Origin: Nibribacter ruber
Lineage (GTDB): Bacteria; Bacteroidota; Bacteroidia; Cytophagales; Hymenobacteraceae
Direction of reading: 5' to 3'
DNA: 64,000 bases
Assembly (NCBI RefSeq): GCF_009913235.1
Contig: NZ_CP047897.1
Location: 3,905,001-3,969,000, forward strand
Positions 33,045 to 41,229 of the stretch are shown here, one piece after another (position 1 is the first letter of the stretch; each line of letters opens with the position of its first letter). The notes below the pieces were generated by a model that saw nothing but the letters and a program-made list of their open reading frames with translations, had not been told where the DNA came from and did not search any database. The position numbers and the translations under genes were made by a program.

Positions 33045-33809
33045 TTATTGGGTTGGTAAATTGCTTCCGTTTAGTTTTTCTTTCACAAATGGCTGAGCCA
33101 AGGCGAGTACCTGCATAGGCGTCAACGCCACGTCCAGGCCATTTTCGTCTACAATGTTACCAGCCGTAACGCCGGCTGCACCACTGGCGAAGGTTCCGTT
33201 AGAAATCATGTCCCTGATTTCGGCGGCGTGACGGGCCTCTACAGAAACAATTTTACCGGCAATGCCCAGGTACGCAACCCCGGCGGCAGAGATTAGCTTG
33301 CCAGCGCCGTTGTAGGCGGCTACTCCCAGGTCTTCAAAGGTTTTGGCGGTGGCCAGGATGGACTCACGGCTAGCCAAGGCGCTGGCCGGCAGGTTAGGCG
33401 TAAGGCTTGGAATGATCTGGCTGGCGGCCGCGGCGGTGATGGCTTTTTTGAAAAACTCGCGGTGCGCAATCTCATGGTTTCTAATGTCGGTCAAAGAGGC
33501 TCTCTCAGTGGCATTAGGAAACAAGGTGTTGAAGTTAGGCAAAGCGACTACGGCCGTGTAGAAGGCGGCTTCCAGTTGCTCCAGCGCATAGGCGTAATTT
33601 AAAATGCCCACGTCTCCAGAACCTAAGTTTACGGAGTCATCGGTGACAACCATGTCATCTTCATCATCGTCGTCGCAGCTGGTGGTGAGCACTACCGCGG
33701 TGGCGGCCATGGCCACTCCTGTGTACTTCAAGAAGTTGCGTCTGTTGAAGGGGGTGTTGATCCTGTTTTCTGTTTCGTCTACAGGGGTGGGTTCTAGGTT
33801 TTCTGCCAT
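33045..33809 (-). CDS. Ferritin-like domain protein with Tat-type signal, first of pair
   Basis: A 254-residue paralogue of the downstream gene. The N-terminus has the twin-arginine motif NRRNFLKYTGVAMAATAVVL near residues 21-40, followed by TTSC and an aspartate-rich linker (DDDDEDD). Ligand-bearing helices are ALEQLEAAFYTAV, IRNHEIAHREFFKKAI, TFEDLGVAAYNGAG and IVSVEARHAAEIRD. It is predicted to be exported folded, with metal bound. The start is the ATG at 33809 (MAENLEPT); the frame extends to 33860 without a better start. Confidence 0.87.
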   Translation of the reverse strand: MAENLEPTPVDETENRINTPFNRRNFLKYTGVAMAATAVVLTTSCDDDDEDDMVVTDDSVNLGSGDVGILNYAYALEQLEAAFYTAVVALPNFNTLFPNATERASLTDIRNHEIAHREFFKKAITAAAASQIIPSLTPNLPASALASRESILATAKTFEDLGVAAYNGAGKLISAAGVAYLGIAGKIVSVEARHAAEIRDMISNGTFASGAAGVTAGNIVDENGLDVALTPMQVLALAQPFVKEKLNGSNLPTQ

Positions 33810-34063
33810 AGTTTTAAAGTTTGAAGTGTAACATAAGAATGGACCTTCTGCTTGGGTCAAGCTTTAAAGGGACCGGTGACCTCCGGCGCCGCAGCCTCCC
33901 GGATTTCAGCGAGACCTACGAGGCCGGCCCGGGGTCCGGATTTTGGGAGGGGCGAATTTTTTTCGGGAGAAGTTATTTCTTCTTTGCGCGGCGGGTCTTT
34001 TGCAGGAAAGAGAGGGCACTACGGCGGTAATTCGTATTTTTGGCAATAGGCAGCGCTAATGTG

Positions 34064-34102
34064 CGTTTTTAGCCTGTTTTCCAGGAATTAGATGAAAAAG
34101 GG
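34064..34102. repeat. Palindromic repeat, copy 19, containing the batD start codon
   Basis: Left arm CGTTTTTAGCCTGTTTTCC is well kept; the right arm is diverged and contains the ATG (34092-34094) of the next gene. Confidence 0.7.
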
Positions 34103-35519
34103 AATTGCGGTCTTCTGTTGGATATTGCTCTGGGCAGGCACCTGCTGGGGGCAGACCCTGTCCATTGAGTACGGCCCGGCCACTATTCCCATAGACCAGT
34201 ATTTTACCATCTCTGTTAAGGCATCGCCTAACAAACCGGCCAAGGTAGAGGGTTTTCCTGAGGTGGAGGGATTTCAGAAAAGCACCCGCCAGCTGTCTTC
34301 GTCTACCTATAAAACCGGAGAGCAGATTACGGTGGTGTACACGCTCACGCAGCGCTATGCTCCGCTCAAAGAAGGCGAGTTTAACGTGAAACCGTTTACC
34401 CTCACGGTAGACGGCAAGACGGTGGCCGGCAAGGCCATTAAGGTGAAGGTTGGCCCGCCGCAGCCGGTCAAGCCCGCCCAGGATTCACTGCCCGCCGCCC
34501 CCCTGGTGGCCCCCGCACCAGAATTTGTAGACGTGAAGGAGAATGCCTTCCTCACCTTGTATGTGCCCAAAAAGCGTGTGTTTGTGGGGGAAAGCGTGCC
34601 TGTCTCTCTCTGGTTCTACGTAGCCGACACCGACCTTGGCTTGCTGGACTTCTATCAGTTTGAAACGCAGATCATGGACATTGTGCGCCAGTTAAAGCAG
34701 CGGAGCGCCTGGGAAGAAGTGCTGGAGCAACAGGAAATCCAACCCGAAAAAATAAAAGTAGGAGACAAGGCCTTTACCCGGTTCAAGCTGTATGAGTCGG
34801 TGCTGTTTCCTATTACGGCGCAGGCGCTGCAGTTCCCGGGGGTGCAACTGCAGATGGTCAAGTACAAAGTAGCCAAGAACCCCAGCCTGCTCACCCAGAA
34901 TAGACTGCCAGAATATAAAACCTACAGCACGGCGCCGCAGTCCATAGCGGTGCAGCCTTTGCCGCCGCATCCGCTCAAAGACCAGGTGCCGGTGGGCGTG
35001 TTCAGATTGCAGGAACAACTGTCTAGAAACGCCATCTCAGTGAACCAGAACGGGGTGTACCAGTTTAAAGTGGAGGGCGAAGGGAACATTGGCGCGCTGC
35101 CGCCGCCACATACGTTGTGGGCTTCCAGTGGAATAGAAATCTACCCGCCCGAGGTGCGCCAGTACAAGAACGCCGCCAATGGCAGAATCTCTGGCGGGAA
35201 GACTTTCCGGTATTTTATTGTGGGCCGGCACCCGGGCACGTACCCTTTCAAGACCTTGTTTCAGTGGGTGTATTTCAATCCTGTTACCGCGCGCTATGAT
35301 ACCTTGCAACCCAAACTGACCCTTCGGGTGCGCGGACAGGAAGACCAGAATGCCTTCATCAGGGCGCAGGACGTAGGCAATTTCTACGACATCATTGAAA
35401 ACGAAAGCAACACCCTGGCCGGGTTAGACCATATGCAGGAGGCCCGGCGCTATACCAACATCGCCCTGGCGGTAGTGCTGGTGGTGGCCCTGTTTATATT
35501 TATCAAGAAGAACTCATGA
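34092..35519 (+). CDS. batD: BatD family protein
   Basis: A 475-residue exported protein of the BatD (aerotolerance) family. A signal peptide (residues 1-20) is followed by several immunoglobulin-like beta domains, with the family-typical [20 protein letters not shown] near residues 54-73 (GF.K..) and [15 protein letters not shown], and a C-terminal membrane helix ([15 protein letters not shown], about residues 456-470). BatD works with membrane VWA proteins and a MoxR ATPase, none of which are in this window. Its stop overlaps the aroC start (ATGA), so the two are coupled. Confidence 0.87.
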   Translation: MKKGIAVFCWILLWAGTCWGQTLSIEYGPATIPIDQYFTISVKASPNKPAKVEGFPEVEGFQKSTRQLSSSTYKTGEQITVVYTLTQRYAPLKEGEFNVKPFTLTVDGKTVAGKAIKVKVGPPQPVKPAQDSLPAAPLVAPAPEFVDVKENAFLTLYVPKKRVFVGESVPVSLWFYVADTDLGLLDFYQFETQIMDIVRQLKQRSAWEEVLEQQEIQPEKIKVGDKAFTRFKLYESVLFPITAQALQFPGVQLQMVKYKVAKNPSLLTQNRLPEYKTYSTAPQSIAVQPLPPHPLKDQVPVGVFRLQEQLSRNAISVNQNGVYQFKVEGEGNIGALPPPHTLWASSGIEIYPPEVRQYKNAANGRISGGKTFRYFIVGRHPGTYPFKTLFQWVYFNPVTARYDTLQPKLTLRVRGQEDQNAFIRAQDVGNFYDIIENESNTLAGLDHMQEARRYTNIALAVVLVVALFIFIKKNS

Positions 35520-36598
35520 GCAATACCTACGGATCTATCTTCAGGATTACCACCTTCGGGGAATCACATGGCACGGCGGTGGGCGTGGTGGTAGACGGCT
35601 GCCCCGCCGGCTTGCCAATTACCATTGAAGAGATCCAACAAGCCCTGGATAGACGCCGACCGGGTCAGTCCAAAATCACCACGCCCCGCGATGAGAAAGA
35701 CCAGGTGCAGATTTTGTCGGGTATTTTCAACGGACAGACGCAGGGCACGCCCATTGCGCTCACGGTCTTCAACAAGGACCAGGCCAGCCATGACTACACG
35801 CACATTGAGCAAGCCTACCGGCCATCACACGCAGATTACACCTACACCGCCAAATATGGCTCCCGCGACCACCGCGGCGGCGGCCGCAGCTCCGCCCGTG
35901 AAACGCTGGCCCGCGTGGCCGCTGGCGTACTGGCGCAGAAGTTTCTGGCGCAGCAGGGCATTCAAATCACCGCCTACGTGTCACAGGTAGGCAACATTCA
36001 CGCTCCGGCAGATTATGCTCAGCTAGATTTGGGCCAGGTAGACAGCAATATTGTGCGCTGCCCAGACCCAGAAACTGCCCAAGCCATGATTCAGTTGATA
36101 GAAGAAACCAGAGATAACCTAGATACGGTGGGGGGTGTGATTACCTGCGTCATAAAAGGCGTACCGGCCGGGTTGGGCGAACCGGTGTTTGACAAGTTGC
36201 ACGCCGAGCTAGGCAAGGCCATGCTGAGTATTAACGCGGTGAAGGGCTTTGAGTACGGCAGCGGGTTTGCCGGCGTGAGCATGTACGGCTCGCAGCACAA
36301 TGACGCTTTCTACACCGATGAGAATGGCCAGGTAAAAACGCGTACCAACCACTCAGGCGGTATTCAAGGAGGGATTTCTAACGGGCAGGACATCTACTTC
36401 AGAGTGGCGTTCAAACCTGTGGCTACCATTTTGCAACCCCAGACCAGCATTGACCAGAGCGGGCAGGAGATCACGCTGCAAGGCAAAGGCCGCCATGACC
36501 CGTGCGTGCTACCTAGAGCGGTGCCCATTGTAGACGCCATGGCCGCCCTGGTGCTGGCCGATTTCGTGCTCAGACAGCGGGCCAATAAAATGAACTAG
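35516..36598 (+). CDS. aroC: Chorismate synthase
   Basis: A 360-residue FMN-dependent enzyme that converts EPSP to chorismate, the final shikimate-pathway step. All three signatures are present: [18 protein letters not shown] near residues 15-32, the [18 protein letters not shown] stretch near 119-137, and [17 protein letters not shown] near 324-340. Length fits the family. It starts at ATG 35516, four bases inside the batD end, and is followed by a degenerate palindromic repeat and then a 60-base perfect palindrome. Confidence 0.98.
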   Translation: MSNTYGSIFRITTFGESHGTAVGVVVDGCPAGLPITIEEIQQALDRRRPGQSKITTPRDEKDQVQILSGIFNGQTQGTPIALTVFNKDQASHDYTHIEQAYRPSHADYTYTAKYGSRDHRGGGRSSARETLARVAAGVLAQKFLAQQGIQITAYVSQVGNIHAPADYAQLDLGQVDSNIVRCPDPETAQAMIQLIEETRDNLDTVGGVITCVIKGVPAGLGEPVFDKLHAELGKAMLSINAVKGFEYGSGFAGVSMYGSQHNDAFYTDENGQVKTRTNHSGGIQGGISNGQDIYFRVAFKPVATILQPQTSIDQSGQEITLQGKGRHDPCVLPRAVPIVDAMAALVLADFVLRQRANKMN

Positions 36599-36601
36599 CA
36601 G

Positions 36602-36639
36602 CGGTTTTTAGCCGGTTTTGTCAGATTTAAGCCAAAACT
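36602..36639. repeat. Palindromic intergenic repeat, copy 20 (diverged)
   Basis: CGGTTTTTAGCCGGTTTTG / TTTAAGCCAAAACT, 4 bases after the aroC stop. Confidence 0.55.
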
Positions 36640-36689
36640 AGAGTTTTATCATCTGGGCCGCATCTCTACTTAAGTAGGCTCCAATAAAC

Positions 36690-36749
36690 AAGCAAGGTCC
36701 CGTTTTTGGGCTGTTTCCTGTAAAACAGCCCAAAAACGGGACCTTGCTT
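36690..36749. repeat. Palindromic repeat, copy 21, perfect 27-bp arms
   Basis: AAGCAAGGTCC joined to the core CGTTTTTGGGCTGTTT pairs perfectly with the right arm around CCTGTA. The right end runs into CTTTTATG. It lies between convergent genes and may also end transcription. Confidence 0.93.
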
Positions 36750-36769
36750 TTATGCAACGCTTCTCTCTT

Positions 36770-38143
36770 TTACCTGATGACCAGCAGCCAGATCAGGAAC
36801 AAGATAGGCAGTAAGTATACCAGAGAGTATTTGTAGACATAGGTGAAGAACGGAGGCATTTTCACACCGGCCTGCTCGGCAATGGCTTTCACCATGAAAT
36901 TAGGGCCGTTGCCAATATAGGTCATGGCGCCAAACAACACGGCTCCAATGGAAATGGCCTCCAGGGTAACCAGCGTTGCATGGTTGGGAACGCCTTGGGC
37001 AAACTGCTGCACCTGATGGATGCTACCATAGTCCATGCCGTATTTGGCCATGCCCAGTGACAGAAAGTTGGCATAGGTAGGAGCGTTGTCCAGCACGCCA
37101 GAAAGAGAACCGGTGGTCCAGTACAGCATGCTGGGCGTTAGGTAGCCCGAGAACTGCGGGCTGGCGGCCAGCTCAGCGGAAAGCTGCAGTGCCGGCATCA
37201 TGGTAAAAAATATCCCGAAGAACAGAAACACCACTTCCAGAATGGGCTCAAACGAGAAATGGTTACCGTTGAGGGCCGTTCGGCTGGCAAATTTAAAGCA
37301 GAAGGCCGCCGCCGCCAATTGCACCAGCTCGCGGACGAAAGAAACCTTGATGCCGCCTTCCATGGGAATGTAAGGGAGCCACTCAAAGCTGGACGGATTC
37401 AGGAAGGTAGCCCCAATGATCACGGCCAGCCACAGAATGTTGCGCTTGCCCGTGAAGTAAAACTCGGTTTTGGCCTCAATCTTTTCTTTCACGCCAGGCT
37501 TAGGCTGGTAGCCTACTTTGTTCATTCTGTCTCTAAAGAAGAAGATAAGGCATAAGCCACCTACCGCCATGATCCAGGGAATGAACAAATTCTGCAGCGT
37601 CCAGAAGAACGGTACGCCCTTCAGGAACCCGATGAACAACGGCGGATCGCCCAGCGGCGTAAGCATTCCGCCGGCGTTGCTCACCACAAAGATGAAGAAC
37701 ACAATCTGGTAGGGTTGTATGCGGTGGTTGTTCAACCGGATGAACGGCCTGATTAAAAGCAGAGAAGCACCCGTAGTCCCGATCACATTGGCCAGGCACG
37801 CACCCAGAAACAGAATGGCCACGTTAATAAGAGGAGTGGCATTGGCATTGGCGTTGATGTAAATGCCCCCGGCGGCTACGTACAAGGCGCTCAGGAGAAT
37901 GGCGAAGGAAGCATATTCGGCTAAGGTCTCAGCGGGCAGGTGGGTGTCTTGCAGCACTACCAGGTAGTAGGCCAGCACCAGCAGCCCCAGCCCCACGGCA
38001 ATGGCCTTGTAGTACTTGTGCCAGAAATGCGAAAAGAAGATGGGCCCCGTAGCAATAAGGCCAATGAGCAGCAGAAAAGGGAAGATAAGGTAACCAGGAA
38101 TGTCGTGCGGCGTCACCGCTAAGAGTACAGACGCTTCAAGCAT
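36770..38143 (-). CDS. Sodium:proton antiporter-like / ion transporter (IT superfamily)
   Basis: A 457-residue membrane protein with about 11-12 helices in the ion transporter (CitM/NhaD-like) superfamily. Re-entrant-loop features include NVIGTTGASLLLIRPFIRLN near residues 110-129, VVSNAGGMLTPLGDPPLFIG near 147-166, and SLSGVLDNAPTYANF near 335-349. These match the putative sodium:proton antiporter group of Bacteroidota; the exact substrate is not proven. The start is the ATG at 38143; the frame opens at a TTG 12 bases before. Convergent with aroC. Confidence 0.83.
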   Translation of the reverse strand: MLEASVLLAVTPHDIPGYLIFPFLLLIGLIATGPIFFSHFWHKYYKAIAVGLGLLVLAYYLVVLQDTHLPAETLAEYASFAILLSALYVAAGGIYINANANATPLINVAILFLGACLANVIGTTGASLLLIRPFIRLNNHRIQPYQIVFFIFVVSNAGGMLTPLGDPPLFIGFLKGVPFFWTLQNLFIPWIMAVGGLCLIFFFRDRMNKVGYQPKPGVKEKIEAKTEFYFTGKRNILWLAVIIGATFLNPSSFEWLPYIPMEGGIKVSFVRELVQLAAAAFCFKFASRTALNGNHFSFEPILEVVFLFFGIFFTMMPALQLSAELAASPQFSGYLTPSMLYWTTGSLSGVLDNAPTYANFLSLGMAKYGMDYGSIHQVQQFAQGVPNHATLVTLEAISIGAVLFGAMTYIGNGPNFMVKAIAEQAGVKMPPFFTYVYKYSLVYLLPILFLIWLLVIR

Positions 38144-38340
38144 GGGTGAAATCAATGATGGAACATACGTAGTGAGTAAAGTTAAGCTTTATATGATAAA
38201 CGGGTGGCTCTTTTTGGGTTGGTTTCAGAAAACATACCAGTCACGGGCGGCGGCTAGTGCTACTTTCTATTGTATTTCTCCCTAATTTTGGAAACTTAAT
38301 GCAAGTGCCTCAGGTTTTTATAACAAAGCAAGATATAGCC

Positions 38341-38952
38341 ATGACTGATAATACCACCAAACCAATTTCTGTTTACGCAGAAGCCAACCCCAACCCAGAA
38401 TCCATGAAGTTTGTGCTCAACTCTTCGCTGCTAGGCGAGGGACAGAGCGTGGACTATGCCACGGTAGAAGCGGCCGTAGATTCTCCGTTTGCGCAGGAGC
38501 TGTTCAACTTTGAGTACGTGTCCAGAGTGTTCATTGCCAGCAACTTTGTGACCGTGACCAAGAACACCGCAGACCAGTGGCCAACCTTGATCCCAGAGCT
38601 GAGAACGTTCATCAAGTCGTACGTAGAGGCGGGCGGGCCTATCTTCATTGGCACGCCGGCGGCTACCAGCGCAGCCACCACAGAACTGCCTACCAACCTG
38701 TCTGCCGAAGACGCAGACATCTCACAGAAGGTGATTGACCTGTTAGAGAACTACGTGCGCCCGGCGGTAGAGCAAGACGGCGGTAACATCACGTTCAAGT
38801 CATACAACGAAGGCATTGTGACCGTGAACCTGCAAGGCTCTTGCAGCGGCTGTCCTTCTGCCACGGTTACCTTGAAAGCCGGTATTGAGAACCTGCTCAA
38901 GCGCATGGTCCCCGAAGTGAAAGAAGTAGTAGCCGAAGGCGTGACCTTGTAA
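38341..38952 (+). CDS. NifU family iron-sulfur cluster carrier (Nfu type)
   Basis: A 203-residue protein with an N-terminal Nfu domain (residues about 9-95: AEANPNPESMKFVLNSSLLG) and a C-terminal NifU domain with the cluster ligand motif CSGCPSATVTLKAGIENLL near residues 165-183. It delivers Fe-S clusters to client enzymes such as QueG-type proteins. The start is the ATG at 38341 (MTDNTTK); the open frame extends to 38257 without a protein-like sequence. A terminator follows. Confidence 0.93.
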   Translation: MTDNTTKPISVYAEANPNPESMKFVLNSSLLGEGQSVDYATVEAAVDSPFAQELFNFEYVSRVFIASNFVTVTKNTADQWPTLIPELRTFIKSYVEAGGPIFIGTPAATSAATTELPTNLSAEDADISQKVIDLLENYVRPAVEQDGGNITFKSYNEGIVTVNLQGSCSGCPSATVTLKAGIENLLKRMVPEVKEVVAEGVTL

Positions 38953-38971
38953 GCGACACAAAACTTTTTTT

Positions 38972-39005
38972 AAAAGCCCCGGCCCAACCGCCGGGGCTTT
39001 TTGTT
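38972..39005 (+). terminator. Terminator of the nifU-type gene
   Basis: AAAAGCCCCGG pairs with CCGGGGCTTTT around CCCAACCG, then TGTTTTT. Confidence 0.88.
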
Positions 39006-39019
39006 TTTCACCCCAAACC

Positions 39020-39075
39020 GCGCAAGGCCGTTTTTAGGCTATTTTCCAGGAAATTGCCCAAAAACGGCCTTGCGC
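39020..39075. repeat. Palindromic repeat, copy 22, with extended arms
   Basis: The core is flanked by GCGCAAGGC and GCCTTGCGC, which extend the stem beyond the conserved CGTTTTT/AAAAACG ends. Confidence 0.9.
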
Positions 39076-39196
39076 TGGAAGAAGATGGTTTTGGACCAGT
39101 GCGCAGTTGAGCAAAGGAAAGAGAAGAAAGCTAGTTGAAATTAGCCAATACCAAGAAGCCACTGCCTGCGTATACGGCCTACAACTAAAGCAAATT

Positions 39197-40966
39197 ATGT
39201 CCTCAGCCGCCATCATTCTTGAAGATCCAAAGCCGCACCCTACCAAGTTAAAGGAACTGGCAGCCACTGCCATCTGCGGCAATGACATCACCTCTTCTTG
39301 TCTGTATGTTTCCGCCCTGGCCATTGTGTATTCGGGGCAATATGCGTGGGTGGCGCTTTTGATGGTGGGCGGCGTGCTGTACCTGTTCAGGAGCATTTAC
39401 GGCGAAGTGGTAGGCGCCCTTCCTTTGAACGGCGGCGCGTACAATGCCTTGCTCAACACTACCAGCAAAAGCACGGCCTCTCTAGCGGCCTGCCTTACCT
39501 TGCTGTCTTACATGGCCACGGCCGTAATCTCTGCCAGTGAGGCCATGCATTACGTGCACCACCTGTGGGAGGGACTGCCCATCCTGTATGCCACCATTGC
39601 CCTGCTGGCAGTGTTCATGGCCCTTACCATCATGGGCATTGGGGAGTCTTCCATTGTGGCGGTCATCATTTTCCTTACCCACATCACCACCCTCACGCTG
39701 CTGGTGGTGGTGGGATTTGCCTTCCTGTTTTCGCATGGGTTTGACACCTTGGCCTTAAACTACAGCCAACCGGTGCAGGGCAGTATCTGGAAGGCGCTGT
39801 TCTTCGGGTTTGCGGCGGCCATGCTGGGGATTTCGGGGTTTGAGAGTTCGGCTAATTTTGTGGAGGAACAGGCCCCCGGGGTATTCCCTAAAACGCTGCG
39901 CAACATGTGGCTGGCCGTGACCGTGTTCAACCCGCTAACTGCGTTCCTGGCTATTGCCATCATTCCCATGGCGGCGGTTGCTCAGAACCAAACTGCCCTG
40001 CTGGCCTATCTGGGCGAAGTGGCCGGCGGTCCCTGGCTGGCTACCCTGGTGTCTGTGAATGCGGCCTTGGTCTTGAGCGGTGCCGTACTCACCTCTTATG
40101 TGGGCGTGACGGGTCTGGTACAGCGCATGACCTTAGACCGGTGCCTGCCGCAGTTTCTGCTCATCACCAACAAGAAAGGCTCGGCGTTTCTCATCATGAT
40201 TTCTTTCTTCCTGCTGTGCGTCTCCATCTTATTGATCACGCAGGGAGACATAAGCGCCTTGGCGGGCGTGTACACCATTTCCTTTCTGTCAGTGATGGCC
40301 TTGTTTGGAGCAGGCAACGTGTTGTTGAAAGTGCGCCGGAAACGGTTGCCCCGGCCGGTGCGGGCCTCTGCCTTTGTTTTGGTGCTGGCCATTTTTGCTG
40401 TTTTAATGGCCTTGTTGGGTAATGCTCTTCTCAACCCGGCTTACGTGTGGGTGTTTCTCAAATACTTCATCCCCACGGTGACGCTGGTGTTCATTATGCT
40501 CTACCGGATTGAACTGCTTGGTTTTTTAGCCTACATGGTGCGCCAGATAGAGGAGCCGGTCAACAAACTCCTTCCGCTTAAGTCTAGTTCTATACTTCGG
40601 TTGATAAGCCGTATCCGGTCGCAGGAATTTGTGTTTTTTACCAAGGGAGACAACATTGCCAACATCAACAAGGTCATGCGGTACATTGTGGAGAATGAGC
40701 ACACCAATCGGTTGAGAATCGTGAACATTCTGCGGGAAGGGGAAGAGCCGCCCAAAAAGCTCATGCATGAAGTTGAAGTGCTGGATGCCGCCTATCCAGA
40801 GCTTGTAGTGGACTTTATCATCTTAAGGGGCACGTTCGGGCCAGAGCTTATCCAAGAACTTTCCAACAAGTGGGGCATTCCCAAGAACTTCATGTTCATT
40901 GGTTCGCCGGGAGACCAGTTTCCCTATGGCTTGCAGGAACTGGGAGGCGTACGCCTGGTCATTTAA
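39197..40966 (+). CDS. APC-superfamily amino acid permease with C-terminal cytosolic domain
   Basis: A 589-residue transporter: about 12 membrane segments (residues about 25-440) of the amino acid-polyamine-organocation type, with AAMLGISGFESSANFVEEQA near residues 202-221 (the helix 6 GFE substrate motif) and an early ELAATAICGNDITSSCLYVS. A soluble domain of about 150 residues follows (NINKVMRYIVENEHTNRLRI, then GIPKNFMFIGSPGDQ), resembling a universal-stress-like fold. Substrate unknown. The likely start is ATG 39197; the frame opens at a TTG at 39107. Confidence 0.85.
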   Translation: MSSAAIILEDPKPHPTKLKELAATAICGNDITSSCLYVSALAIVYSGQYAWVALLMVGGVLYLFRSIYGEVVGALPLNGGAYNALLNTTSKSTASLAACLTLLSYMATAVISASEAMHYVHHLWEGLPILYATIALLAVFMALTIMGIGESSIVAVIIFLTHITTLTLLVVVGFAFLFSHGFDTLALNYSQPVQGSIWKALFFGFAAAMLGISGFESSANFVEEQAPGVFPKTLRNMWLAVTVFNPLTAFLAIAIIPMAAVAQNQTALLAYLGEVAGGPWLATLVSVNAALVLSGAVLTSYVGVTGLVQRMTLDRCLPQFLLITNKKGSAFLIMISFFLLCVSILLITQGDISALAGVYTISFLSVMALFGAGNVLLKVRRKRLPRPVRASAFVLVLAIFAVLMALLGNALLNPAYVWVFLKYFIPTVTLVFIMLYRIELLGFLAYMVRQIEEPVNKLLPLKSSSILRLISRIRSQEFVFFTKGDNIANINKVMRYIVENEHTNRLRIVNILREGEEPPKKLMHEVEVLDAAYPELVVDFIILRGTFGPELIQELSNKWGIPKNFMFIGSPGDQFPYGLQELGGVRLVI

Positions 40967-40983
40967 GAAACGCCATCTTCTAT

Positions 40984-41021
40984 CGTTTTTGGCCTTTTTT
41001 CCAGAAAATACGCCAAAAACG
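40984..41021. repeat. Palindromic intergenic repeat, copy 23
   Basis: CGTTTTTGGCCTTTTTTC / AGAAAATACGCCAAAAACG, 17 bases after the permease stop. Confidence 0.85.
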
Positions 41022-41161
41022 ACAGGAGAACAATCCTTTCATCTGCCCAGAGGCATTACTTAGTAATACAGTTTCCTTTTCATACATAGGCAGAAGTCAA
41101 TTGAATACGCGTCTGCCACAAGGCATCCAAAATATTTGAAATCAGATCTCTCTTGCTTTGC

Positions 41162-41220
41162 GAAGTATCATAAACAAGAAAGCCCGGCAATATGCCGGGC
41201 TTTCTTGTTTATGATACTTC
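41162..41220. terminator. Bidirectional terminator with perfect 27-bp stem
   Basis: GAAGTATCATAAACAAGAAA(GCCCGGC) pairs perfectly with its complement around AATAT. It ends 10 bases from the secDF stop and faces the permease gene on the other side. Confidence 0.92.
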
Positions 41221-41229
41221 CTCTGTTTA

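Noticed and set aside
38211-38245. TTTTTGGGTTGGTTTCAGAAAACAT as a repeat copy
   Set aside because: The right arm lacks CCAAAAACG and the match is too short to count.
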